In this document: piece by piece, positions 45,087 to 54,598 of the stretch | How positions within the stretch are numbered: the stretch's first letter is position 1 | Layout of the letters: each line of letters opens with the position of its first letter | Source of the DNA: Methylococcus sp. EFPC2 | GTDB lineage: Bacteria > Pseudomonadota > Gammaproteobacteria > Methylococcales > Methylococcaceae | NCBI RefSeq assembly: GCF_016925495.1 | Contig: NZ_CP070491.1 | Span: 1 to 64,000, forward strand | Direction of reading: 5' to 3' | DNA: 64,000 bases | Translations under genes and position numbers: made by a program | Notes under the pieces: generated by a model | The model's input: only the letters and a program-made list of their open reading frames with translations | Told to the model about the DNA's origin: nothing | The model's database searches: none

Positions 45087-48000
45087 ATGTCCATACGCCG
45101 CATAGTCTCCATCGAGCAGACCGAATGGTCGCTCGCCCCGCCGCGCGCCTGGGTCCGGCCGCGCGATATCGACTGGTCGTGGCGTCCGCCGGAATTGGGC
45201 GCCGTGGCCTGCCTGCTGCTCGACGAGCAGCATCACGTCGCCACGCAGTCCGTCTATCAGCGCTCGGTGCGCATGCTGCTTAATCTGTCCGCCGTGCAGG
45301 CCTTGAGCCAGGTGGAGATCGAGTTCGACCCCGCCGCGCAGAGGTTGCGGGTGCACGACGTGGCGGTGTGGCGGATGGAAAGCGACGGCGCGTGGCGGCG
45401 CCGGGAGCCCGTGCAACGCGAGGCCTTCCTGCTGCGCCAGCGCGAGCAGCAATTCGAGCAGCAAATGCTGAACGGTCGCGTCTCGCTGGTGGCCTTGCTG
45501 GAAGACGTCCGCGTCGGCGATGCGATCGATCTCGCCTGGACCCTGGAGCCCCGCGAGCCGTTGCCGGGGTTGCTGTTCACCGCCTTCCACACTTTCGCCT
45601 GGACGGTGCCGGTGGGCTCGGCCAGCGTAGCACTGCATCTCGACCGTGAACATCCCGTGCAATGGCGACTGACGACGCCGGAGGGGCAGCCTGCGCCGAC
45701 GGAGGATGTGCAGGCCGACTGCGCAAGCTGGTGTTTCGAGCGGCCACCGGTGTTCCAGCCGGAGTCGAACGTGCCCGGCTCGCATTGGGCATGGCCGGTG
45801 CTCGAGGTCACCGCCTGGCAGAGCTGGGCCGAGGTGGCGCGCTTTATCTGCGCGCTGTGGGCCGAGGCGTTGAGCGACGACTTGCCGGCCATCGCCGCGG
45901 AAGCGGCGCGGCTGGAGGAAGGCCGCAGCACGGAGGAGGCGATCCGCGCCGCCGTGCGCTTCGTGCAGGAAGATGTCCGCTACCTGGCGATCGATTTCGG
46001 CCACGGCGCTGGCATGCTGCCGAGCGGCGCGGGGACGGTGCTGCGACGGCGCTTCGGCGATTGCAAGGACAAGTCCGTGCTGCTATCGGCGCTACTGTGT
46101 GCGCTGGGCGTCGAAGCCAGGCCGGTGCTGGTCGGGACCGGCTGGCGGGAAGCGGTCGCGCGCTTGTTGCCGTCCACCGCTTGTTTCAATCATGCGATCG
46201 TGGCCTTCGGGTTCGAAGGCCAGCGTTATTTCGTCGATCCGACCGTCGTGGGGCAGGGCGGCGATCTGGCCCATCTCGTCGCACCCCCCTACGGCGTCGC
46301 CCTGGAAATCGACGCGGCGACGGAGGCGCTCACCGAGCTGCCGGCGTTGGCACCCGCGGAGATTTCCCTGACCGAGACGTTCACGCTGGACCGGCGCGGC
46401 AAGGAGGGCGCGGTCGAGCAGGAGTTGCGGGCGACCGCCTGGTTTGCGGACGACATCCGCGCGTTGCTGCTGCGCCAGGGGCTCCCCGCGTTCGCCAAGG
46501 CGCGCGCCGAGGTGCTGCAACAGCATTTCCCCGCGCTCGCACCCGATGCGGAAAGCACCGCACTGGAAGACGACGCCGACGACAATGCCATCTGCCTGAG
46601 CACGCGCCATGGCTTGCCGACTTGGGGCAGGGTGGATCGCAAGCCGCCCGATTTCTTCGTTTACGGCGCCCATGGGCTTTTTCTCGGCGTGGAAGCGGTG
46701 GACGAGCGCGAGCAGCGTCGCCTGCCCTGGGCCTTGCGCCACCCGATGACGGTGCATCATCGCGTGGTGGTGCGCGGCAAGCCGGTGCGCAAGTCTAAGC
46801 CGGAATACTTCGAGGTCGAGGGGCCGGGATTCCTCTACAGCTGCCAAGTGCGCTCCCGCCGCCGGGAGGTGAGTTTCGATTACCGCTGGGAGACCACCGC
46901 CCGCGAGATTCCGGCTGACCGGTGGGGCGAGTATTGCCAGTCGCGGAGCCGGGCGCTCGAGCGGGCGGGCGCCACCGTAGCGACGATCGCACCGACGATG
47001 GCTGCATTGTTTCGCCGCTACGCGGTCGCCATCGGCATCGTCGCGGGATTGGCGGTGGCCGGCTACCGCAACGGCGAGCGCAATCGCGTGATCGCCGAGG
47101 CCGGCGGCGTCGAGCGCGCCGCCGGCAAGGTCTGGGATTATGTGAAGCACGGCGATTTCTCGCAGGCCTACGAACTGGGCCGTGAGATCCGCCCGCACTA
47201 CGGCAACAACTTCGACATCCAGGCGATATTCGCCGAAGCCGCGATCCGGACCGGCCATTTGGGCGAAGCGGAAGACGCCCTGGCCCAGGCGCGGCGCCTG
47301 AAGCCGGACGACCCCCTGCCGAAAGTGCTCGGCGCCTTGATGCTCTCGGTGCGCGGCGACCTCGTCCAGGCCCGTTCGCGCCTGGCGCAAATCGCCGCCG
47401 AACCCGGCGCGACGGACCCGGTTTTCCTCGAACTCGCGCGCGTGACGGAACGGATCGGCGACCGGGTGGCCGCGCGAGCGGCCTGGGAGACGGTGCTGGC
47501 GCGCCAGCCGGCCCAGCCCGAGGCCTTGTTTAGCCTCGCCTACCTGATGTGGCAGGGAGGCGAGCGGACGCAGGCGGACACCCTGATCAACGGGGCCATC
47601 ACCGCCCAGCCGGCACGGAGCCCGGTGCTGGAAGGGGCGCTGGCGCGCTATTACCTGGCAACCGCCCGTCCGCGAGTAGGCTTGGCGCCGGCCAAGCGCG
47701 CGACGGAACTCGCTCCGACCGATCCTTTGCTTGCCCGGCAATACGCGATGACCTTGCTTAACGCCGGCGAACGGTCGGCGGCGGTCGGTGCCGCCCAGAG
47801 CATGACCGAACGCTTCCCGCGCAATCCGCTCGCGATCAGCGCGCTCGCGATCACGGCCGCCACGGCCGGCGAGGATGCCCGCGCCGAGGCCGCGTTCCGG
47901 TCATGGCTGGATCTCGCCGGAGACGATCCGGACGCCCATTCGGGCTACGGTTATTTTCTCCATCGCATCGGCCGCGAAACCGAAGCCCGCAAGGTGTTGG

Positions 48001-48155
48001 AAGAAGCGACGCGGCGCTTCCCGGGCAGTGGCAACCTGTGGCTGAACTATGCCGTGGTGCTCGAAGCCCTGGGCGAAAGCGGCACCGCGGCCAATGCGCG
48101 CAGCCAGGCGGCTCGCCTGATGACCGCCGAGCAGAAGGCGACGCTGGTGCGCTGA
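45087..48155 (+). CDS. DUF3857/transglutaminase-like protein with TPRs
   Basis: A 1022-residue protein. Residues ~1-230 are a DUF3857-like beta domain. A transglutaminase-like core follows with Cys326 in RRRFGDCKDKSVLL, His369 in FNHAIVAFG and Asp384 in FVDPTV, so the triad is intact. A helix near 640-660 (YAVAIGIVAGLAVAGY) separates it from about eight TPRs. There is no signal peptide; the N terminus is probably cytosolic or the helix anchors it. AAGGA before the ATG at 45087 decides the start (the frame is open from 45036). The substrate is unknown. Confidence 0.82.
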   Translation: MSIRRIVSIEQTEWSLAPPRAWVRPRDIDWSWRPPELGAVACLLLDEQHHVATQSVYQRSVRMLLNLSAVQALSQVEIEFDPAAQRLRVHDVAVWRMESDGAWRRREPVQREAFLLRQREQQFEQQMLNGRVSLVALLEDVRVGDAIDLAWTLEPREPLPGLLFTAFHTFAWTVPVGSASVALHLDREHPVQWRLTTPEGQPAPTEDVQADCASWCFERPPVFQPESNVPGSHWAWPVLEVTAWQSWAEVARFICALWAEALSDDLPAIAAEAARLEEGRSTEEAIRAAVRFVQEDVRYLAIDFGHGAGMLPSGAGTVLRRRFGDCKDKSVLLSALLCALGVEARPVLVGTGWREAVARLLPSTACFNHAIVAFGFEGQRYFVDPTVVGQGGDLAHLVAPPYGVALEIDAATEALTELPALAPAEISLTETFTLDRRGKEGAVEQELRATAWFADDIRALLLRQGLPAFAKARAEVLQQHFPALAPDAESTALEDDADDNAICLSTRHGLPTWGRVDRKPPDFFVYGAHGLFLGVEAVDEREQRRLPWALRHPMTVHHRVVVRGKPVRKSKPEYFEVEGPGFLYSCQVRSRRREVSFDYRWETTAREIPADRWGEYCQSRSRALERAGATVATIAPTMAALFRRYAVAIGIVAGLAVAGYRNGERNRVIAEAGGVERAAGKVWDYVKHGDFSQAYELGREIRPHYGNNFDIQAIFAEAAIRTGHLGEAEDALAQARRLKPDDPLPKVLGALMLSVRGDLVQARSRLAQIAAEPGATDPVFLELARVTERIGDRVAARAAWETVLARQPAQPEALFSLAYLMWQGGERTQADTLINGAITAQPARSPVLEGALARYYLATARPRVGLAPAKRATELAPTDPLLARQYAMTLLNAGERSAAVGAAQSMTERFPRNPLAISALAITAATAGEDARAEAAFRSWLDLAGDDPDAHSGYGYFLHRIGRETEARKVLEEATRRFPGSGNLWLNYAVVLEALGESGTAANARSQAARLMTAEQKATLVR

Positions 48156-48475
48156 GACGGGACTGCGGCCCCGTGCGTTGATGCCCGGATAGGCGAACGC
48201 GCCTTGAACCCAAGCTCGGTTCCGATCAGGGCGGCGCGAACTTTCGGCGGCCATGAATACTATCGGCTTGGCGTCCAGCGCGGCGTTCGCGATTGTCGGG
48301 GCCATTTCCTGTATCCCATTCAGTTCAACCGAGTCGGCCGTCACTCTGTTTTTTTAAGCTTGGATTTAACTTCCTGTGGTACTAATTATTTTCCTTAAAA
48401 GGTCTTTCGGTCACGCCTATACCGCGTGTCATCGCAAGGAAGGTAATGAACCGTTTACGTCTTGGAGGCCACCCT

Positions 48476-49636
48476 ATGAGCAATAAAATGTACTGCTTGG
48501 CCCCGGTCTTGGCTGGTGTATGCGCCGTGTTCGCTGCACCTATCGCGCAGGCCTCATCGTCCTACGGCACGCTGTCGAATTTCGACGTTTACAACGATTC
48601 GACCAGCACGTCGTATCACGGCTTTGAAATAGAATTCGAGCACTTCTCGCCCAGCCAGTTCTACAGCTACGGCGGCGTGCCCTACACCTTCAACAACCTC
48701 CATTTCGGCGCCGGCAAGGTGAGCAGCGACGGCGTCAATACGATCGTACGCTACTTCAAGGGCACTCCCGGCGACGTCTCCACGCAATGGTCGGTACAAC
48801 CCTGGAACGGCGTGATATTCGCGACCGGCGGCCATGCCTGCGTGTCTATCTCCGGATGCGAACATTTCGGTACGGTACTCACGGCCGCCCCCTCCGCTAC
48901 ACACTATTACTGGCTCGACGCCAACGGCAACCGCGACACGGCGAATCCGGTCAACCTGCTTGCGCCCATCGTAACCATTGCGCCTCCCCCTCCACCCGCT
49001 CCGGCCCAGCCGCCCCAACCGGCGGTCGTCCAGGCCGTGGTTGCCGCGCCGCCGCCTCCGCCGGCCGCACCCGTCCAATATGAGTTCGGCGACGCGGTTT
49101 GGGTGAAAGTATTCAAGACGGAAGTGAACCACGAGAACAAGTCCAGGCTGGAAGATCTCATGGCGGACAAGCCGGAGAAGATCGCCGATGCGGGCGACGG
49201 AGTGCCGGAAGTGGAATGGAAGCTGATCCAACACTATAACGACATCAACGGTGACCACGATGCTGCCAAGGCCGCCAAGGGCGTGGCCGACAGCGGGGAG
49301 CAAGAGGTTGGCGCAGGTAACGAGCAGGTGCTGAGGACTTATCAGTTTTTCAAGTTCACCGGCAAGTACAACGATGAGGACGGTTCGCATGAAGCCTGGT
49401 GTTCGGATATCGGCACGTGCGAAGACGACGTGGCGTCCGGCAATGCAGATGCCGCCAGGAATATTGAGTTGTACGTCGGAAAGATGATAGGGCAGCAGAT
49501 GGTGGCCGCAGACCTGAATCTGGGTGCAAATGCCGTGGTGCCGGTGCCTCCGGCGGTCTGGCTGTTCGGCTCCGCCCTTGTGGGTTTGGGCGTGGTCGGC
49601 AAACGCCGCCCGGCCGCAACGACCGAGAGTTCCTAA
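48476..49636 (+). CDS. VPxP-CTERM sorted secreted protein with Pro-rich linker
   Basis: A 386-residue exported protein. It has a signal peptide (LAGVCAVFAAPIAQAS), a beta-rich N-terminal domain to about 160, a Pro-rich linker (APPPPPAPAQPPQP and AAPPPPPAAPVQ), then a Cys-containing domain with acidic stretches. The sorting tail VPVPPAVWLFGSALVGLG ends in the basic KRR. GGAGG at 48464-48468 sets the ATG at 48476; the ATG at 48446 is less likely. It is a probable substrate of the exosortase 13 kb upstream. Its function is not recognised. Confidence 0.83.
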   Translation: MSNKMYCLAPVLAGVCAVFAAPIAQASSSYGTLSNFDVYNDSTSTSYHGFEIEFEHFSPSQFYSYGGVPYTFNNLHFGAGKVSSDGVNTIVRYFKGTPGDVSTQWSVQPWNGVIFATGGHACVSISGCEHFGTVLTAAPSATHYYWLDANGNRDTANPVNLLAPIVTIAPPPPPAPAQPPQPAVVQAVVAAPPPPPAAPVQYEFGDAVWVKVFKTEVNHENKSRLEDLMADKPEKIADAGDGVPEVEWKLIQHYNDINGDHDAAKAAKGVADSGEQEVGAGNEQVLRTYQFFKFTGKYNDEDGSHEAWCSDIGTCEDDVASGNADAARNIELYVGKMIGQQMVAADLNLGANAVVPVPPAVWLFGSALVGLGVVGKRRPAATTESS

Positions 49637-49650
49637 GCGCTTTCTTCAAG

Positions 49651-49679
49651 GCCCGAGGCGTTGGTCACGCGCTTCGGGC
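49651..49679 (+). terminator. Candidate terminator hairpin
   Basis: Arms GCCCGAGGCG and CGCTTCGGGC pair over 10 positions with one G-T pair around a 9-base loop, 15 bases after the stop of the sorted protein. The tail that follows (TCTATCGCTCTTTCCCTTTT) is only modestly T-rich, so termination strength is uncertain. Confidence 0.5.
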
Positions 49680-49814
49680 TCTATCGCTCTTTCCCTTTTC
49701 CGGCAGCCGGGTTGGCAGGAGCTCCCAGATGTCGTCGCAACTCATTTAAGCCCATAAGCTTGAATGGGTCGTCCCCGGCTCATACCGATAGGAAGTCCAG
49801 TCCGGGGGCGTTGC

Positions 49815-49956
49815 TCATATAACCAGATGCCCTTGTTTGTCTGCGACGGTGACGGTGGCCTGGGTGTCGGCATTGAACTGGACGAAGTCGGCTTCGATGC
49901 CTTGCTGAAGATGACAAAGAGGCCGGGTCGACCTTGATGAAGCGGATACCGAACAT
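49815..49956 (-). pseudogene. SPFH/band-7-like gene relic
   Basis: On the minus strand a start-like MFGIRFIKVDP, typical of an SPFH-family N terminus, is followed in another frame by a segment ending ADFVQFNADTQATVTV and a stop. The reading frame is broken and only about 45 codons remain. It is a decayed gene start; the family call is tentative. The rest of the spacer to 50109 shows nothing further. Confidence 0.35.
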
Positions 49957-50109
49957 GGACGTGCTCCTTTTAGACACGCCTTAAAATCCGGCGGACAGGG
50001 TTTTTCAAATAAGGTGGGGTTTGTGAGCCGATTTCGGTGAGCGGTCAAATGCTATAGTTCGGTCCGCCGTTTTCGACCGTCCGCTGCCCTTAAACACAGG
50101 AATTTGCCC

Positions 50110-51486
50110 ATGCATCCGGCCCTCGTCCGCCACGCCTTGTTTCCCCTGCATGAATGGGCGATGAAACGCCCGACTTTGAGTTATCTGGCGGAAATCGAAA
50201 AGGCGCAGTGGCTGAGCCGCGAGGAACTGGAGGCCTTGCAGGCACGCAAGCTCAAGGATTTGCTGGCGACGGCGCAGGCGCACAGCCCCTGGCACGCCGA
50301 ACGCATTCAGGCGGCGGGGTTGGAGCCGAGCTCTGGTGGGCCCTTGACCCTGGCCGATTTGCCCAAGCTGCCGACCATGACCCGCGCCGATGCCAGCGCC
50401 AACCGCGATCGCCTGGTGTGGAAGGAAGCGCCGGGCGGGGTGTTTCCCTACACCACCGGCGGGTCGAGCGGCCAGCCTTTGATCTTTTATTTCGGCCGCA
50501 AGCGCCAGGCCGCCGACGCCGCCTGCCGTTTCCGCGCACGCCGCTGGTGGGGGCAGGATGTCGGCGAGCGCGAGGTCTTCCTGTGGGGCGCACCGGTCGA
50601 ACTGAACAAGACCGACCGCATCAAGACCCTGCGCGACCGGCTGTTCAACCAGTTGCTGCTCAACGCCTTCGAGATGAAGCCGGAGCGCATGGACGACTAT
50701 CTCGTGGCCATCGAGCGTTTCAACCCGCGTTGCATCTACGGCTATGCCAGCAGCCTGGCCCTGCTGGCGGCGCACGCCAAGAGCCGGGGAAACAGCCTGA
50801 AACTGCCGGATTTGCGCGTCGTTGGAGCGACCGGCGAGCCGCTTTATCCCGAGCAACGGGCCATCATCCAGGAAGTTTTCGGCGCGCCGGCGGCCAACGA
50901 ATACGGCTGCCGCGACGGCGGACTGGTGGCGCTGGAATCGCCCGATGGCCAGATGCTGGTGAACAGCGAATCCATCATCCTGGAAGTGCTGGACGCGCAG
51001 GGCAGGGCGGTCGCGCCCGGCGAGATGGGCGAGGCGGTGCTCACCCATTTGTGCTCCGAGGCCCAACCCTTCATCCGCTACCGCACCGGCGACATGGTGC
51101 GGCAGTCCGACGCGCATTGCCGGGCCGGCCGCGGCCTGCACGTGATCGCCGAAGTGGTCGGCCGGCGCACCGATTTCGTCGTCAAGCCGGACGGCACCAT
51201 CATGCACGCCCTTGCGGTCATCTACGTACTGCGGGCGGTCAAGGGCGTGGGCGAGTTCAAAATCATCCAGCATGCGACCGACCGGCTGGAGGTCCAGATC
51301 GTCCCCGACGCTTACTGGCAGGACTGCGCCAAAGATCTCATCACCGAACAGCTTCGCGCGCGTATGGGCGCATCGGTCGCGGTCGATATCGAATTGAAGC
51401 AAAGCATCCCGCCCGAGGCTTCCGGCAAGCATCGCTATGTGGTGAGCCATGTTTCTTTGCCGGACAATTTGCTAGTTGCGGAGTAG
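50110..51486 (+). CDS. CapK-like adenylate-forming enzyme
   Basis: A 458-residue AMP-forming enzyme of the phenylacetate-CoA ligase/CapK family. The ATP loop is YTTGGSSGQPLIFYFG, followed by YGYASSLALLA, ATGEPLYPEQ, YGCRDGGLVALE and the hinge RTGDMVRQ. These enzymes activate carboxylic acids. CapK-type members are found beside polysaccharide and exosortase genes, where their substrate is unknown. The start is ATG 50110 (TTG two codons earlier). It ends 56 bases before the FeoB-like gene. Confidence 0.83.
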   Translation: MHPALVRHALFPLHEWAMKRPTLSYLAEIEKAQWLSREELEALQARKLKDLLATAQAHSPWHAERIQAAGLEPSSGGPLTLADLPKLPTMTRADASANRDRLVWKEAPGGVFPYTTGGSSGQPLIFYFGRKRQAADAACRFRARRWWGQDVGEREVFLWGAPVELNKTDRIKTLRDRLFNQLLLNAFEMKPERMDDYLVAIERFNPRCIYGYASSLALLAAHAKSRGNSLKLPDLRVVGATGEPLYPEQRAIIQEVFGAPAANEYGCRDGGLVALESPDGQMLVNSESIILEVLDAQGRAVAPGEMGEAVLTHLCSEAQPFIRYRTGDMVRQSDAHCRAGRGLHVIAEVVGRRTDFVVKPDGTIMHALAVIYVLRAVKGVGEFKIIQHATDRLEVQIVPDAYWQDCAKDLITEQLRARMGASVAVDIELKQSIPPEASGKHRYVVSHVSLPDNLLVAE

Positions 51487-51542
51487 AATGCGAATCTATC
51501 GCAATTACGCGACATATCTGTCGCTCTGCTCCGACTCCAACG

Positions 51543-53600
51543 ATGGCCATCCAAGAAACGATCATTCCCTTACGTACCCCGCTGTTTCGCGGCGAAAAGC
51601 GCTTGCGCATCGCCCTGGTGGGTTTGCCCAACAGCGGCAAGAGCACCTTGTTCCGCGCGGTGTCCAGCACCTCCGTGCAGACCGGCGAACTGGCGGGCAC
51701 GCACAGAGCCTATAGCGAGTGCGCCGTGCAGATCGGCCTGGACGAAGCCCGCCTGGTCCTGCTGCCGGGAGTGGGCATGCTCAGCCATGCCTCCTATGAC
51801 GATCGCATCACCCTGCAATATTTGCTGTGGGGGGACGAGCGTCCGCCGGTATCCGTGCATGAGCCGGGCGGCCCTCCGGCGCCTTTCGCGCCGCCGGACG
51901 TCATCATCCAGGTGGTCGACAGCACGGCTCTGGAACGTCACCTGGAGCTGACCCTGCAACTGACGCAATTGGGCCGGCCGCTGGTGATTGCGCTCAACAT
52001 GGCCGACCAGGCCTGGGAAAAGGGCTTGCACATCCATGCCGAACGCCTGGGGCAGCGGCTAGGGGTGCGGGTGGTCTCGACCTCCGCGCTGAAGGGGCAT
52101 GGTCTGTCCGAACTGTTCAGCACGGCGGTGGAGGCGGTGCGGGATAAGCAGGTGCCGCTGCCGCAGTTGCCGAGCGGCCATATCGGCAGGGTCTTGGAAC
52201 CGCTGAAACAGGTCTTGAGCAAGCCGGAATTGCAGGCCGCTTTCCGCGTGCCGGAGCCGTTTTTGCTTTCGCAGATCGCCGCCAACGACGGCTATTTCAT
52301 GAGCGAGGTGGGGCAGCATTTTCCCGCGCTGCTGCCGGAGCTGATCGCGCTGCGCAAGTCCGCGGAAGCCGAGCTGCCCCGGCCTCTGGACGAGGAGTTG
52401 CACGCGGACCGCCACCATCAGGCCGCGACGCTGTTCGAGGCGGTCAGCCGCATCGGCGCGCCGCACGAAGGCCGAAGCTGGCGCGACTGGCTGGACGCCC
52501 TGTTTCTGAATCCGTACTGGGGCCTGCTCGGCAGCCTGGCGGTGTTTGCCGTGATCCTGTTCGTGGTGTTCCAGGTGAGCGCCTGGCTGGACTCGCTCAC
52601 GGCGGCGAAACTGATCGCAGCGGTCGCCGACTGGCACCCGGAAACGACGCAGGATGTGGTGCTGCGCGCCGTGGTGGATGGCTTGATCGGCCTGGTGGGT
52701 ATCGTGGTGCCCTACATGATCCCGCTGGTCCTGCTGCTGGTGGCGCTGGAAGAATCCGGCCTGATGCAGCGCATCGCCTTCGTGATCGACCGCGGTTTTC
52801 ACCACGTCGGCCTGCACGGCGCGGTCGCGGTGTCTTTTCTACTCGGGCTGGGCTGCAATGTGCCGGCGATTTCGGCCGCGGCCAGGGCCGCCACCGGCCG
52901 CGAGCGGGTCATTGCCTCGCTGCTCATCACCTTCGTGCCGTGTTCGGCGCGTTCGGCCATCATCCTGGCCTTGGCCGGCAAGTATCTGGGCGGCCTGGGG
53001 GTACTGGGGATATTCGCGCTCACGCTGATCATCATCGCCTTGCTGGGGCGCGTCCTGGCCAACCGCTTTCCCGAGAGCGGTCCGGGCCAGGTGCAGGAGA
53101 TTCCGCCCTACCGGCTGCCGCGCCTGCGCTCCCTCCTGCTCACCACCTGGTCGCGCACCAGCGACGTGCTGACCATCGTCACGCCCCTGCTGGTCGGCGG
53201 CAGCATCGTGCTCGCCTTGCTCGATCATTACCAGGCCAGCGCACTCATCAACACCGCGCTGCTGCCCATCACCGACTGGTGGCTGGGTCTGCCTGTCCTG
53301 CTGGGCGTGCCCATCCTGTTCGGCATCTTGCGCAAGGAACTGTCCCTGCTGATGGTCTACCAGGCCCTGGGCGGTTTCGAGATCGACAGCCAGTTGAACG
53401 CCGGACAGATCGTCACCTTTCTGGTCTTCCTCACCTTCTATTTTCCCTGCGTGTCGACCTTCGCCATCATGCTGAAGACCATAGGCCGCAAGCAGGCCTT
53501 ATTCTCGGTAGCTCTGTCGGTAGGCGTGGCCTTGCTGGTGAGCGGCGCGGTGCGCTGGGCCATCGCGGCCTGGGAGCAGGTTTCGCCCTTGCTGGCCTAG
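51543..53600 (+). CDS. feoB: FeoB-like ferrous iron transporter (divergent G domain)
   Basis: A 685-residue membrane GTPase of the FeoB family. The N-terminal G domain has G1 GLPNSGKST (27-35) and G4 NMADQ. The usual G3 DLPGTYSL is replaced by LLPGVGMLSHA, and the switch I region is also unusual (GTHRAYSE). At least eight helices follow, with Gate motifs including LGCNVPAI and FVPCSARSAI. It is shorter than most FeoB proteins and has no FeoA next to it. The function is probably Fe(II) uptake, but the altered G3 leaves GTP hydrolysis in question. The start ATG is at 51543. Confidence 0.82.
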   Translation: MAIQETIIPLRTPLFRGEKRLRIALVGLPNSGKSTLFRAVSSTSVQTGELAGTHRAYSECAVQIGLDEARLVLLPGVGMLSHASYDDRITLQYLLWGDERPPVSVHEPGGPPAPFAPPDVIIQVVDSTALERHLELTLQLTQLGRPLVIALNMADQAWEKGLHIHAERLGQRLGVRVVSTSALKGHGLSELFSTAVEAVRDKQVPLPQLPSGHIGRVLEPLKQVLSKPELQAAFRVPEPFLLSQIAANDGYFMSEVGQHFPALLPELIALRKSAEAELPRPLDEELHADRHHQAATLFEAVSRIGAPHEGRSWRDWLDALFLNPYWGLLGSLAVFAVILFVVFQVSAWLDSLTAAKLIAAVADWHPETTQDVVLRAVVDGLIGLVGIVVPYMIPLVLLLVALEESGLMQRIAFVIDRGFHHVGLHGAVAVSFLLGLGCNVPAISAAARAATGRERVIASLLITFVPCSARSAIILALAGKYLGGLGVLGIFALTLIIIALLGRVLANRFPESGPGQVQEIPPYRLPRLRSLLLTTWSRTSDVLTIVTPLLVGGSIVLALLDHYQASALINTALLPITDWWLGLPVLLGVPILFGILRKELSLLMVYQALGGFEIDSQLNAGQIVTFLVFLTFYFPCVSTFAIMLKTIGRKQALFSVALSVGVALLVSGAVRWAIAAWEQVSPLLA

Positions 53601-53711
53601 GATATGGCTGATATGTGCGTATATGTTCCATGGCTGTCAGCCTATCACCCCAGATTGGCATGATGAACGGAAACCGCTCAATCAATTGGTAGGCAAAGCA
53701 ACGCTCAATCC

Positions 53712-54548
53712 ATGAACGGCTTTAATTGGAAAATCGATTTGCGGCGATGGTTAAACGCAAGTCGTGATATTTCGCCACAATTGGCGGATAAAATTATCGT
53801 TTTCTTCGAAACCGCATTTGAGCATACGCGCTGTCCGCAACGGGCATGGTTTGGCATTCATCCATCAAGAGCAAGTCTTGTTGTTGGCGGCATTTACCTT
53901 GCTGCAATCCAACGTTCAGGAGAAGATCAGGGATTTTGGCTGTTAGTCGATCAACAACACCCGCCAATAGAGAATATTGAATATCGACCAGTAAAGTCTA
54001 CGCAGAAATCAAGATATCCGCTTATATGGGCACATTCTATATCGCTGGCAAATCTTCCCAACTTAATCGCCAATGCGGTTTTATGGGGCTCGTTTTCGGC
54101 AGCCACCGAGAAAGTCCTTGTATCACCGATTGCAAGCGACCGGGATTCCATCCAAAAGCGGCGAAAGAAAAAGCGGCTGAGTGAGTTCTGGGTAGGTAAA
54201 ATAGCCCAGGCGGCCAATGAGCAATTCCAAAATGCAGTCCTCTCTGCATTACGCGACAAACCTGAAATGCGGCGCAAGCGACTAGAAACTGCTCAGGTCA
54301 TTCCGAACAAAATTGGAATTGTGTCCGTTTCCTTTGCGCGTAATCCTGATGTCGTAGCCGAGGTTCTGTTTCGTGCAAATGGATACTGTGAATTCTGCAA
54401 GAATCCGGCACCCTTTACTCGCCGTGCAGATAACTCGCCATATCTTGAGGTCCATCACATAAAAATGCTTGCAGAAGGTGGCGAAGATACGGTTGCCAAT
54501 GCAGTAGCTCTTTGTCCAAACTGTCATAGGCAGGCTCATTATGCCTAA
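53712..54548 (+). CDS. HNH nuclease with N-terminal McrB-like domain
   Basis: A 278-residue protein. The N-terminal part (WFGIHPSRASLVVGGIYLA; QGFWLLVDQ) resembles the DUF3578/MrcB_N modified-DNA reader fold, although this is only a weak impression. The C-terminal HNH nuclease is clear: CEFCKNPAPF, the HNH core YLEVHHIKMLAEGG and a CPNCH second zinc pair. The base composition is visibly more AT-rich than that of the flanking genes. No methylase is nearby, so a type IV restriction-like or housekeeping repair role is possible. Strong palindromes follow the stop codon. Confidence 0.72.
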   Translation: MNGFNWKIDLRRWLNASRDISPQLADKIIVFFETAFEHTRCPQRAWFGIHPSRASLVVGGIYLAAIQRSGEDQGFWLLVDQQHPPIENIEYRPVKSTQKSRYPLIWAHSISLANLPNLIANAVLWGSFSAATEKVLVSPIASDRDSIQKRRKKKRLSEFWVGKIAQAANEQFQNAVLSALRDKPEMRRKRLETAQVIPNKIGIVSVSFARNPDVVAEVLFRANGYCEFCKNPAPFTRRADNSPYLEVHHIKMLAEGGEDTVANAVALCPNCHRQAHYA

Positions 54549-54571
54549 CAATTCATTCCAGCCGACCTGAG

Positions 54572-54598
54572 CGGGCCGGGGTTTGTAACCCCGGCCCG
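54572..54598. repeat. Perfect palindrome after HNH gene
   Basis: A perfect 12-base stem (CGGGCCGGGGTT / AACCCCGGCCCG) with a 3-base TGT loop. It may act as a transcription barrier for the HNH gene but lacks a T-tract. In the remaining spacer to 54887, a GATGCGGTTCGCAGGCTCACC segment near 54817 resembles the ends of the MITE-like repeats elsewhere in the window. Confidence 0.7.

Noticed and set aside
44160-46004. Minus-strand frame of about 614 codons
   Set aside because: It lies opposite the GrpB and transglutaminase genes, shows no domains, and has the composition of an antisense shadow of GC-rich coding sequence.
46092-47741. Minus-strand frame of about 549 codons
   Set aside because: It is wholly antisense to the transglutaminase-TPR gene, whose catalytic triad and TPRs are clear.
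48253-48357. 34-codon plus frame with a hydrophobic signal-like stretch ahead of the second sorted protein
   Set aside because: It is too short to support, has no clear ribosome site, and ends within the T-run upstream of the real gene.
48360-48475. TGGTAC-type sequence examined as a sigma-54 promoter for the sorted protein
   Set aside because: The -12 element lacks the required GC, so it does not meet the consensus.
50154-51542. Long plus-strand open frame running into the feoB frame, giving an apparent 1148-residue protein
   Set aside because: It overlaps the well-supported CapK-like gene in another frame and reads as Arg/Gly-rich, typical of high-GC shadow frames. The FeoB protein starts naturally at the ATG at 51543.
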